A DNA stretch of 64,000 nucleotides, from NCBI GenBank assembly GCA_959608625.1, contig CAUHQV010000008.1:4191-68190 (forward strand), in the 5' to 3' direction. Both the position numbers and the translations under genes were made by a program. The number at the start of each line of letters is the position of its first letter. Within the stretch, counting starts at the first letter, position 1. The notes under the pieces were generated by a model, which was not told the origin of the DNA, did no database searches, and saw only the letters and a list, made by a program, of their open reading frames with translations. Of the stretch, positions 1-7,952 are shown in pieces. Origin of the DNA: an uncultured Flavobacteriales bacterium. GTDB lineage: Bacteria; Bacteroidota; Bacteroidia; Flavobacteriales; UBA1820.

Positions 1-758
1 TATTTCCCGTCTTCCCACAGTTCGCTGGTGGCCGGGTCGAGGCAGATGCCTACATCTTTGCCGGGTGTGTAATGCGCTTGAGTAATGGCTTCCAGAATGA
101 TTTCGACTGCTTCTTCGTTGGATTTCAGGTCGGGCGCGAACCCGCCTTCATCCCCCACGCCGGTGCTGTATCCTTTGCCGTTCAGTACGGATTTGAGCGA
201 GTGGAAGACTTCCTCCCCCATGCGGATGGCCTCCCGAAAGGAAGGCGCGTTGTACGGGGCGATCATGAACTCCTGAAAATCCACGTTGTTGTCGGCGTGC
301 CGCCCCCCGTTGATCACGTTCATGCAGGGCACAGGCATGATATAGGCGTTGCACCCGCCCAGATATTCGTACAGCGGGATCCGGCGGCTCGCTGCACAGG
401 CTCGGGCATAGGCCATGGATACGGCCAAAATGGCGTTGGCACCGAGTTTTGATTTTCCGGGGGTGCCGTCCAGGCCGATCATCCGGTAATCGAGCTCCCT
501 TTGGCCGGAAAGGTCTTTTCCTACGAGCGCCCCGGAGATCGTTGTGTTCACGTTTTCGACAGCTTGCAGGACGCCTTTCCCGTTGTAGCGATCGGGATCG
601 CCGTCGCGCAGCTCCGTGGCTTCGCGCTCGCCGGTGGATGCTCCGCTGGGCACCATGGCGCGGGCCTGCGTTCCGTCTTCCAGGGTGAGGTCGGCCTCTA
701 TGGTCGGGTTTCCTCTCGAATCGAGTATCTCGATGGCTTTTAGTTTTGAAATTTCCAT
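1..758 (-). CDS. eno: enolase, N-terminal part (runs off the left edge)
   Basis: Enolase interconverts 2-phosphoglycerate and phosphoenolpyruvate in cytoplasmic glycolysis. Only about the first 252 codons of an enzyme usually near 430 residues are inside the window; the rest lies to the left. The start reads MEISKLKAIEILDSRGNP, followed by the mobile active-site loop SGASTG (residues 38-43) and the ELRDGD stretch after it. GDEGGFAP appears near residues 200-208. All of these are hallmark enolase segments. The gene stands alone, divergent from the next gene. A near-consensus -7 box (GAAATTTG on the minus strand) lies at 861-868, which would give a leader of about 95 nt. Confidence 0.97.
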   Translation of the reverse strand, partial: MEISKLKAIEILDSRGNPTIEADLTLEDGTQARAMVPSGASTGEREATELRDGDPDRYNGKGVLQAVENVNTTISGALVGKDLSGQRELDYRMIGLDGTPGKSKLGANAILAVSMAYARACAASRRIPLYEYLGGCNAYIMPVPCMNVINGGRHADNNVDFQEFMIAPYNAPSFREAIRMGEEVFHSLKSVLNGKGYSTGVGDEGGFAPDLKSNEEAVEIILEAITQAHYTPGKDVGICLDPATSELWEDGK

Positions 759-1057
759 GATTTTATAAATTTATGGTTGATGTCAATAACCGGGTAGTGG
801 ACAGAGAATATGTCCAGGCAAGGGATGAAGCGGCGCGCAAAGGCGGACGGGGTATAAATACAAATTTCCTGCTCATAATCTAAGATCGATTAAGTGAAGC
901 AGGAACTATCAGCTGTTTTGCCAGCGGTTTATCACAGGGAAGTCCCATTCCCTTTTCCCAAAGATAAAGAAATATTTTTGAAGGGAAAACCTAAAATTCT
1001 CTAAAAGTCCCGGCCCGGTTTGACCAGGCAGGCGGGCAAATATTAACCGGGAGGATG
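759..1057. other. intergenic stretch between divergent genes
   Basis: No open frame, tRNA or strong hairpin is convincing here. The only signals are the weak minus-strand -7 box at 861-868 for eno and AT-rich sequence around 950-1000. The right end leads into the plus-strand promoter listed next. Confidence 0.5.
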
Positions 1058-1088
1058 TTGGATAATCGGTTTTTTGGGCTTACTTTTG
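1058..1088 (+). promoter_or_regulatory. Bacteroidetes-type promoter of the MBL hydrolase gene
   Basis: TTG at 1058-1060 and a perfect TAnnTTTG box (TACTTTTG) at 1081-1088 are separated by 20 nt, the spacing expected for the Bacteroidota housekeeping sigma factor. Transcription would begin near 1095, which rules out the in-frame start at 1074 and supports the ATG at 1131. Confidence 0.75.
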
Positions 1089-1130
1089 TCTGTAAACAGG
1101 CCGCGGATGCGGCGGAAAAACGAAATTGCC

Positions 1131-1772
1131 ATGAAAAGCACCTGCAAGACCCCAATGGGCGAATTGGAGATACATACGCTCGGCCATGCGAGCCTTCTGC
1201 TGCGTATCGGCAAATACGCGATCTATGTAGACCCGTACAGCGAGGTATATGACTATACCGGCATGCCCAAGGCTGACCTGATACTGATCACCCACGATCA
1301 TTACGACCATTTGGATCCTAAGGCACTCAAACCTATCACCGCCGTTTCGACGACCCTAATAGGAAATCCCGACGTAGCCGAACAGGTCGGCAATGCCCTC
1401 AGCCTGCGCAACGGGGAAATGACCTCCTGGAACGGGATCGCCATCAAAACGGTACCGGCCTACAATACTACCGGACGCAAACCCGACGGGGAATTCTTCC
1501 ACCCCAAAGGCATAGGGAATGGTTATATACTGAATTTCGACGGGTTCAAGGTGTACATCGCCGGCGATACGGAGCTAATTCCGGAAATGTCCTGCTGCAA
1601 AGACATCGATGTGGCGTTCCTGCCGAAGAACCTCCCCTATACGATGAGCGACGAAATGTTCGTGCAGGCTGCCCGTACGGTCGCTCCGAAAATACTTTAC
1701 CCGTACCATTATTCCGAGGTGGACATCGACGCCCTGCGCAAAGCTCTGCCCGGAATGGAGGTAAGACTCTGA
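1131..1772 (+). CDS. MBL-fold metal-dependent hydrolase (UlaG-like)
   Basis: A 213-residue cytoplasmic metallo-beta-lactamase-fold hydrolase of the COG2220/UlaG-like type. The metal-binding motif THDHYDHLDP is present around residue 55, followed by AGDTELIP (metal-bridging Asp region) and a late histidine in YPYHYSE. These family members hydrolyse phosphoesters, lactones or similar bonds; the substrate here cannot be told. The ATG at 1131 is chosen because the promoter box at 1081-1088 overlaps the longer in-frame extension. The next gene follows after 12 nt, so the two are probably co-transcribed. Confidence 0.85.
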   Translation: MKSTCKTPMGELEIHTLGHASLLLRIGKYAIYVDPYSEVYDYTGMPKADLILITHDHYDHLDPKALKPITAVSTTLIGNPDVAEQVGNALSLRNGEMTSWNGIAIKTVPAYNTTGRKPDGEFFHPKGIGNGYILNFDGFKVYIAGDTELIPEMSCCKDIDVAFLPKNLPYTMSDEMFVQAARTVAPKILYPYHYSEVDIDALRKALPGMEVRL

Positions 1773-1784
1773 TCCGAAAAACAG

Positions 1785-2768
1785 ATGAAATTATCGCTGG
1801 ACATCCCTATTCCCCGCTTGGAGCGCGGAGTGGATTATCACTCCCGTATATTGCTGCTGGGTTCGTGTTTTGCTTCCAACGTGGGCGATCGGTTCTTTCA
1901 AGCCCGGTTCGATGCCGACGCGAATCCGTTCGGCGTATTGTTCAACCCGTATTCCGTACTCGACAGTATGGAGCGGATATTGCGGCGGAAGCATTTCACC
2001 GCGTCCGATTTTTTCGAGTCCGACGGCCGGTACCTTAGCCTTTCCCTGCACAGCGACCATAGTTACCCGGATATGGGAACGGCACTGCAACGGGTGAACG
2101 GATTGGTGGATGCCCTCCACGAAAAGGCAAAAGAGCTTACCCATGTGTTCTATACGTTCGGAACGGCCGAAGTGTTCCGTTACCTGCCTACGGGGGAGAT
2201 ATGTGCGAATTGCCATAAGGTTTCCCAGAAACATTTTTCAAAGGAGCGGATGACGGCCGAAGAGATCGCCGGGCTGGCCCGGAGGGTAGAGGCTCAATGG
2301 CGGGCCGTTAATCCGGATGTGATACTAATATATACAGTGAGCCCTGTGCGTTACCTGAGCGAAGGAGCGTTGGGCAACAGTGCCAGCAAGGGAACGCTTT
2401 TCTGTGCGATAGAGGAGTTGACGGACGGCGAAAAGAACGTGTATCTGCCGGCCTATGAGGTCGTGATGGATGAACTGCGCGATTACCGGTTTTTCGGGGA
2501 CGATATGGTGCATCCCAATGCGTTGGCGGTGGAATACCTCTGGCAGAAAATGGGTAATGTATTGTTTTCCGCCGATACGCGCCGTACGATGGAGCAGGTG
2601 ATGGCGGTCGTCCGGGATGCGGCGCACAGGCCTTTCCATCCCGAAGGCGAGCGGTACCGCCGGTTTTGCCAGGCTGCCCTCGACAAGATAGCAGCTTTAC
2701 TGGAGCGCTATCCCCGGATGGATTTTTCCCGGGAAGAACGTTTTTTCAGGGAAGGCGGCGGGATATAG
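1785..2768 (+). CDS. GSCFA domain-containing protein
   Basis: A 327-residue protein with the family-defining LLGSCFASNVG motif near residues 25-35, which names the GSCFA family. An HPN motif near the C-terminal half (DDMVHPNALAVEYLW) resembles the catalytic Asp/His block of SGNH/GDSL-type hydrolases, to which GSCFA proteins are distantly related. It therefore may be an esterase or acyl/acetyl hydrolase acting on a polysaccharide or lipid, but no substrate is known. No signal peptide is seen, so it is probably cytoplasmic. Second gene of a likely operon with the MBL hydrolase. Confidence 0.85.
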   Translation: MKLSLDIPIPRLERGVDYHSRILLLGSCFASNVGDRFFQARFDADANPFGVLFNPYSVLDSMERILRRKHFTASDFFESDGRYLSLSLHSDHSYPDMGTALQRVNGLVDALHEKAKELTHVFYTFGTAEVFRYLPTGEICANCHKVSQKHFSKERMTAEEIAGLARRVEAQWRAVNPDVILIYTVSPVRYLSEGALGNSASKGTLFCAIEELTDGEKNVYLPAYEVVMDELRDYRFFGDDMVHPNALAVEYLWQKMGNVLFSADTRRTMEQVMAVVRDAAHRPFHPEGERYRRFCQAALDKIAALLERYPRMDFSREERFFREGGGI

Positions 2769-2856
2769 CGGCAGGGCATTCCCAGGCAGTTTTTGCTAAA
2801 ATTTTCATAGATTGTAAATCTAAGGCCCCGTTTTAGTTAAAGATGTGCAAAATGTG

Positions 2857-2887
2857 TTTGCGAAATCAAAAATATTAGCCAATTTTG
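2857..2887 (+). promoter_or_regulatory. promoter of the DUF4136-like lipoprotein gene
   Basis: TTTG at 2857-2860 and CAATTTTG at 2880-2887 (one mismatch to TAnnTTTG) are spaced by 19 nt. The predicted transcription start near 2893 falls on an in-frame TTG at 2892, so the ATG at 2919 is preferred as start codon. Confidence 0.6.
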
Positions 2888-2918
2888 TGCCTTGCGAAAA
2901 TACAAAACATTATACGCG

Positions 2919-3680
2919 ATGAGAAAAACTTTTAAAAGCATTAAGACATGGGCCGTATCGGCTTTGTGCGTGGCCTTGCTTGCTGGCTGCACCAAGGACG
3001 ATTTCATAAACAAGATATCCGATACGTACTCAACCCTTACTAACGGCAGTTCCCAATTCTTTGCCAAGGACGACGGGGATAACAACGGAAAGCCGGACGG
3101 AAAGGTATGGAATATCCTTGATACCAAAGGGGAGGTAAAATACTATATAAATCCTACTGTATACATGATCTCCTGGAGGTCGGAGGCAAAAGTCAGCGAC
3201 GCCTCTTCTGAATATGTACGGTTGATCAGGGAGGAAATGGATGCTTATGGATATGTCAATGTGGACAATGAAGACGAGGCCGATATTGTGGTCAATGCGG
3301 TCAATTTCCGTTTGCAATATACTAATGTCGTGTGGGTTCCCGGGGCGGATATCAATCCATATTACGATTTCTGGGGCGGCTATTACCCGTGGTTGTATCC
3401 TTTTGTCATCACGGTGTATACTAATAAAGTGTTGATCGAAGCGGTGGACGCCGAATCCCTGAGGGTTTACCGTGACTGGTACAATAATATATGGAAACCG
3501 GCCAATCCGGATAAGTATCCTTCCTCGGGTAATGTGCCGGAAGATAAACGCCCGCTGACTGTATGGAAATGCGACATAGCGGGGGAATTGAGCAATGAAA
3601 GCAATTCGGTGAACGATTCCTATGTGTTCAATCTTATTCCGCAGGCATTCAGACAGTCGTCTTACATGGATATAAACTGA
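2919..3680 (+). CDS. DUF4136-like lipoprotein
   Basis: A 253-residue probable lipoprotein. The basic N-terminus and hydrophobic stretch end in the lipobox LLAGC with the acylated Cys at residue 24. The mature part shows the DUF4136-like layout: a predicted strand ending SWRS, a helix with EMDAYGYVN, an EADIVVNAV strand, an aromatic-rich middle (YYDFWGGYYPWLYPF) and a C-terminal helix ending in an AFRQSSY segment. DUF4136 proteins are envelope lipoproteins of unknown function. An outer-membrane barrel gene follows 34 nt later and is probably co-transcribed, suggesting a shared envelope role. Confidence 0.75.
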   Translation: MRKTFKSIKTWAVSALCVALLAGCTKDDFINKISDTYSTLTNGSSQFFAKDDGDNNGKPDGKVWNILDTKGEVKYYINPTVYMISWRSEAKVSDASSEYVRLIREEMDAYGYVNVDNEDEADIVVNAVNFRLQYTNVVWVPGADINPYYDFWGGYYPWLYPFVITVYTNKVLIEAVDAESLRVYRDWYNNIWKPANPDKYPSSGNVPEDKRPLTVWKCDIAGELSNESNSVNDSYVFNLIPQAFRQSSYMDIN

Positions 3681-3714
3681 TAATTTTGTGTCAAAATCAT
3701 AAAACTGGAAAAAA

Positions 3715-4395
3715 ATGATCAATAAAAAATATATAGCCGCAGTAGCTTTGCTGCTCTGTTTTGCCATTCAGGCTACAGCCCAATCCGTCGTGGTAGAAAG
3801 ATCCGGGCGGGCCGCTACCTCGTACTATACGCCGGAAAGGGGGATTATATTGGAACTCAATATGGGGTATACCAAGGGTCTGGGCGATGCCGACAGTTAC
3901 GCAAATTCCACTCCGTTGCCATCCTACCGTATTTCGGTGGGCTATTCTTTCGACGACCGTTGGAAAATAACGCTGGCTTATCAAAAATCTTATCTTCAGC
4001 AGGATATGGGATTCAGAACTTTTATCATGGGATATGAATCTGTTTACGGACATGCCGTGCGAAACATGGATTTTAACGACGTCCTGCTTGGCGGAGATTA
4101 TTCTTTTCCGGTATCGCGGTGGGTGCGCCCGTACGTGGGACTTTCGATAGGTATGTCGTCCATCGGGATGCATACGGATGTGTCTGGTACCTATCGGTTT
4201 GAGGATTCCAAATGGATGTTCACGGTATCCCCTGAGGCCGGTATCCGAGGGTATTTTGACAAAAATCTCACGGTGGGATATAAAGCGTCGGTGTCTTACA
4301 ATCAATATTTCGGAAGCCTGAAAATCGTAGACGCTTCCGTATCGTCGCCGTCGCTATTGCGCATCGGCGCCGGTGTTTTTGTAAAATTCCTTTAA
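3715..4395 (+). CDS. outer membrane beta-barrel protein
   Basis: A 226-residue secreted protein with a cleavable signal peptide (hydrophobic to ATAQ, cleavage near residue 23) and a mature part of alternating polar/hydrophobic strands rich in Tyr, Gly and Ser. The C-terminus is the strand GAGVFVKFL, ending with an aromatic residue two positions before the last, as in small eight-stranded outer-membrane barrels. The function is unknown; such proteins are porin-like or adhesive in Bacteroidota. It follows the DUF4136-like lipoprotein and is closed by a strong terminator. Confidence 0.75.
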   Translation: MINKKYIAAVALLLCFAIQATAQSVVVERSGRAATSYYTPERGIILELNMGYTKGLGDADSYANSTPLPSYRISVGYSFDDRWKITLAYQKSYLQQDMGFRTFIMGYESVYGHAVRNMDFNDVLLGGDYSFPVSRWVRPYVGLSIGMSSIGMHTDVSGTYRFEDSKWMFTVSPEAGIRGYFDKNLTVGYKASVSYNQYFGSLKIVDASVSSPSLLRIGAGVFVKFL

Positions 4396-4416
4396 AGGAT
4401 CACCTGGCCAGAGTAA

Positions 4417-4447
4417 AGAATCCCGCCAAAAGGCGGGATTCTTTTTT
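4417..4447 (+). terminator. rho-independent terminator
   Basis: Arms AGAATCCCGCC (4417-4427) and GGCGGGATTCT (4432-4442) form an 11-bp perfect stem with an AAAA loop, followed by a T-run. It ends the beta-barrel gene and insulates the thrS operon. Confidence 0.9.
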
Positions 4448-4521
4448 GTATTTGTAGAAAATGGGTAGAAGAATCGGAAAATTTGACGGCTCAAAAAAGT
4501 GTTTTTTAACCGAAAATGCTT

Positions 4522-4529
4522 AAATTTGC
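4522..4529 (+). promoter_or_regulatory. -7 box of the thrS-infC-rpmI-rplT operon
   Basis: TAAATTTG is a perfect TAnnTTTG box. With a start of transcription near 4535, an in-frame ATG at 4516 would be untranscribed, so translation of ThrRS should start at 4570. Confidence 0.75.
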
Positions 4530-4569
4530 AGGCTCATTGTACCGTTTATATAAAAAGGCAAGACGAAAA

Positions 4570-6500
4570 ATGATCAAGATTACTTTCCCCGACGGGAGTG
4601 TAAAAGAGTACCAGAGCGGGATCACCCCGTATGAAGTGGCCAAAAGCATCAGCGAAGGTTTGGCCCGTAATGTCATATCCGCATCGGCCAACGGCAAGAC
4701 GGTGGAAACCACTACACCGCTCGGCGAAGATACGGCGCTGGTACTGTATACCTGGGAGGATGAAGCCGGTAAGCGCGCTTTCTGGCATTCTTCAGCCCAT
4801 GTGCTTGCCCAGGCTATCCTGAAATTCTATCCCGATGCCAAACTGACGATAGGCCCTGCGATAGAGAACGGTTTTTACTACGATATCGATTTCGGCGACG
4901 AAAAATTCACGGAAGCCGACTTCAAAAAAGTGGAGGACAAATTCCTCGAACTGGCCCGGGAGAAAAGCGATTTCCACCTTCGGATGGCTTCCAAGGCCGA
5001 GGCATTGGATTTCTATAAAAAAGAGAACAACCCCTATAAGGTCGAAATGATTGAAGCGCTGGAAGACGGGACGATATCGTTCTGCGACCACAGCGACTTT
5101 ACCGACCTCTGCCGGGGCGGACATATTCCCAATACGGGTCTTATCAAGGCCGTAAAGATCCTTTCCGTAGCCGGTGCTTACTGGCGCGGGGACGAGAAGA
5201 ACAAACAGCTTACCCGTGTGTATGCCATTTCTTTTCCGCAGGCAAAACTGCTTGCGGAATACCTGGAACGCATGGAGGAGGCCAAAAAACGCGACCACCG
5301 CAAGTTGGGTAAAGAGTTGGAGCTATTCACTTTCTCGCAGAAAGTGGGGGCCGGACTTCCCCTGTGGTTGCCGAAAGGCACGGCCTTGCGTCGCCGCCTG
5401 GAGGACTTTTTGACCAAGGCCCAAAAACGGGCCGGATATGAGATGGTAATGACCCCGCATATCGGCAGCAAGGAGCTGTACGTTACTTCGGGACACTTCG
5501 CCAAATACGGGAAAGACAGCTTCCAGCCGATACATACGCCGGAAGAAGGGGAAGAATATTTGCTCAAGCCGATGAACTGCCCTCACCACTGTGAGATATA
5601 CAACTCCCACCCTTGGTCGTACCGCGACCTGCCGAAACGCTATGCGGAATTCGGTACGGTGTACCGTTACGAGCAGTCGGGGGAACTTCACGGGTTGACG
5701 CGCGTGCGCGGGTTTACGCAGGACGATGCGCACCTTTTTTGCACGCCGGACCAGCTCCTGGAAGAATTCGAGAACGTGATAGACTTGGTGAAATACGTGT
5801 TCGAATCCCTCGGATTCGACGAATATACGGCACAGGTTTCGTTGCGCGATCCGAACAATCCGGATAAATACATCGGCAGCGATGAGAATTGGGAAAAAGC
5901 CGAGAGCGCCATTATCAAGGCGGCCAAGGACAAAGGGCTCAAGACCGTGGTCGAATACGGCGAAGCTGCATTTTGGACTTCATGGTACGCGATGCGATAG
6001 GCCGCAAGTGGCAGTTGGGCACGATCCAGGTGGATTACAACCTGCCGGAGCGTTTCGGGCTTACCTATACCGGGGCGGACAACCAGCCGCACCGTCCGGT
6101 GATGATACATCGGGCGCCTTTCGGTTCGATGGAACGTTTCATCGCCATTTTGTTGGAATCCACCGGAGGCGTATTCCCGTTGTGGCTCACTCCCCAGCAG
6201 GGTGTGGTACTGCCCATCAGCGACAAATATAACGACTATGCCAAGAAGGTGGCCGCTGAACTCGACGCAAAGGATGTTCGGGTGGAAGTGGACCAACGCA
6301 ACGAAAAAATAGGAAAGAAGATCCGCGATGCGGAGATGCAGAAAATACCGCTGATGATTGTAGTGGGCGAAAAAGAGGAGGCCGATGGTACGATCTCCGT
6401 ACGCCGCCATACCAAGGGCGACCTGGGTACGATGACGGTAGACGTGCTCGCCGGTACGATCAACGAAGAAGTAAGCAAATCGATAAAACAATTCAAATAA
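4570..6500 (+). pseudogene. thrS: threonine--tRNA ligase, reading frame broken by an apparent 13-nt deletion
   Basis: ThrRS charges tRNA-Thr in the cytoplasm. Present in order: TGS domain (from MIKITFPDG), editing domain with HSSAHVLAQA, motif 2 region (YRYEQSGELHGLTRVRGFTQDD), motif 3 and the C-terminal anticodon-binding domain ending near 6500. The first frame runs to a TAG at 5998-6000; the rest (from LDFMVRDAIGRKW) continues in another frame to 6500. At 5968-5978 the expected GEAAFYGPKLDF reads GEAAF directly into LDF with one T missing: the four codons for YGPK plus one base, 13 nt, are absent. YGPK is conserved near the active site. Repaired, the protein would be 647 residues, normal for the family. 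Because ThrRS is essential, an assembly or sequencing error, a second copy, or a rare population variant are all possible. Start 4570 chosen from the promoter at 4522. Confidence 0.9.
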
Positions 6501-6523
6501 GTCTAACTAAACATTTTTGAGCC

Positions 6524-7084
6524 ATCGCTTTAAATAACAACAGAAGGCCCTTTAGGGGCAGGGTAGAACCCCAGGCCCCCCAGCACAGCATCAACGGTCA
6601 TATTCGCGCCCGGGAAGTGCGTTTGGTGGGCGAAAATATCGAACCGGGCGTATATACGCTCGAGCAGGCCCAGCGTATAGCGGACGAACAAGGTGTGGAC
6701 TTGGTCGAAATTTCCCCCACAGCCGATCCTCCCGTATGCCGGGTGGTGGATTACAGCAAATTCCTTTACGAGCAGAAGAAACGCCAGAAAGCGCTGAAAG
6801 CCAATGCGACCAAAGTGGTGCTGAAGGAGATCCGTTTCGGCCCGCAGACCGATGAACACGACTACGAGTTCAAACGAAAGCACGCGATCCGTTTCCTGGA
6901 GGAAGGTTCCAAGATCAAGGCGTACGTGTTTTTCCGCGGGCGTTCGATCATTTACAAAGACCAGGGAGAAATCCTGCTGCTCCGTTTGGCCACCGATCTG
7001 GAAGAATACGGGAAAGTAGACCAGATGCCCAGAGTAGAAGGCAAGCAGATGTTCATGCTGCTTTCCCCCAAGAAAAAGAAATAA
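6524..7084 (+). CDS. infC: translation initiation factor IF-3, likely non-canonical ATC start
   Basis: IF-3 binds the 30S subunit and enforces start codon and initiator-tRNA selection. The frame is closed upstream by a TGA at 6518-6520, and the family N-terminus (ALNNNRRPFRGR) begins right after it, so the only sensible start is the ATC at 6524, giving 186 residues. The internal GTG at 6617 would remove 31 conserved residues. Conserved blocks include VGENIEPGVYTLEQA, ISPTADPPVCRVVDY and KEIRFGPQTDEHDYEFK. A non-AUG start is a known device for IF-3 autoregulation in other bacteria. It lies 23 nt after thrS, in the classical thrS-infC-rpmI-rplT order. Confidence 0.9.
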   Translation: MALNNNRRPFRGRVEPQAPQHSINGHIRAREVRLVGENIEPGVYTLEQAQRIADEQGVDLVEISPTADPPVCRVVDYSKFLYEQKKRQKALKANATKVVLKEIRFGPQTDEHDYEFKRKHAIRFLEEGSKIKAYVFFRGRSIIYKDQGEILLLRLATDLEEYGKVDQMPRVEGKQMFMLLSPKKKK

Positions 7085-7142
7085 ATGCCGGATCGGCGTT
7101 TTAAGATAAACATCAGAGAGTTACTCAAAAACATTTCAAGTA

Positions 7143-7337
7143 ATGCCTAAATTAAAGACCAAATCCAGTGCCAAAAAGCGTTTCAAGCTCACGGCCAGTG
7201 GAAAGATCAAAAGGAAACACGCTTTTAAAAGCCATATCCTGACCAAGAAAGAGACCAAGCGCAAGCACAACCTGACCAAATCCGGTTTGGTGGATGCTGC
7301 CGATATGGGGAGCCTGCGCAAGCAGCTTTGCCTGTAG
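7143..7337 (+). CDS. rpmI: 50S ribosomal protein L35
   Basis: A 64-residue basic protein starting MPKLKTKSSAKKRFKLTASG and containing KRKHAFKSHILTKK, diagnostic of L35. It binds 23S rRNA in the large subunit. Length is normal. It is the third gene of the thrS operon, 58 nt after infC. Confidence 0.97.
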   Translation: MPKLKTKSSAKKRFKLTASGKIKRKHAFKSHILTKKETKRKHNLTKSGLVDAADMGSLRKQLCL

Positions 7338-7366
7338 TCCGGTCTTTTTTCATGAAGACGGACAGG
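7331..7366 (+). other. hairpin spanning the rpmI stop codon
   Basis: Arms CCTGT..CCG.TCTT (7331-7346) and AAGACGGACAGG (7355-7366) pair with small bulges and enclose the rpmI stop. It is followed by A-rich rather than T-rich sequence, so it is not a classical terminator in the plus direction. It could be a processing or translational control site in the unusually long 187-nt rpmI-rplT spacer; the rest of that spacer shows no gene. Confidence 0.4.
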
Positions 7367-7524
7367 AAAAAAAGTTTGCTTTCCTGCACAGTTAAACACT
7401 GTCGGTTTTGCCGCCCGGCGTTTTCGGATGCTCCAACGGCCAGTTATTAACCCTGCGGCGAGGCTCCTGAAGTGCGAAGGATGCGATATCCGACGCCGCA
7501 CGCCGCAAAAAAACATGTAAAATT

Positions 7525-7869
7525 ATGTCAAGATCAGTAAATGTCGTAGCTGCGCGCGAGCGCCGCAAAAAGATCCTCAAACTCGCCAAAGGTAACTATG
7601 GCGCGAGGAAAAATGTATGGACGGTAGCTAAAAATACCGTTGAAAAAGGTTTGGTTTACGCTTACCGCGACCGTAAGCAGAAAAAACGCAATTTCCGTGC
7701 TCTGTGGATCATACGTATCAGTGCGGGCTGCCGTGCGTACGGTATGTCTTACTCGGTACTGATGGGCCGCCTGAAGAAAGCTGGTATCGAGCTCAACCGC
7801 AAGGTGCTTGCCGACCTGGCCCTGAACAACCCGGATGCGTTCAAAGCGATCGTAGAGAAAGTAAAGTAA
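7525..7869 (+). CDS. rplT: 50S ribosomal protein L20
   Basis: A 114-residue basic L20: MSRSVNVVAARERRKKILKL, then GNYGARKNVWTVAKN, RDRKQKKRNFRALWI and the C-terminal ALNNPDAFKAIV. L20 binds 23S rRNA early in 50S assembly and in other bacteria represses its own operon. Last gene of the operon; terminator at 7911-7938. Confidence 0.97.
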   Translation: MSRSVNVVAARERRKKILKLAKGNYGARKNVWTVAKNTVEKGLVYAYRDRKQKKRNFRALWIIRISAGCRAYGMSYSVLMGRLKKAGIELNRKVLADLALNNPDAFKAIVEKVK

Positions 7870-7910
7870 ACCGTTAACCGAAACGAGAAAACTCCCCGAT
7901 GTTTTTATAG

Positions 7911-7938
7911 CCGCCCTTTTTAAAAGGGCGGTTTTTTT
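7911..7938 (+). terminator. rho-independent terminator after rplT
   Basis: CCGCCCTTTT and AAAAGGGCGG form a perfect stem followed by seven T. It closes the thrS-infC-rpmI-rplT operon just upstream of the helicase gene. Confidence 0.9.
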
Positions 7939-7952
7939 GTTACTTTGTATCT

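Noticed and set aside
2892..2918. TTG start extending the DUF4136-like lipoprotein
   Set aside because: The predicted transcription start falls at this codon, and the ATG at 2919 begins a standard lipoprotein signal.
6617..6619. GTG as the start of infC
   Set aside because: Would remove 31 conserved N-terminal residues that are in frame upstream right to the preceding stop codon.
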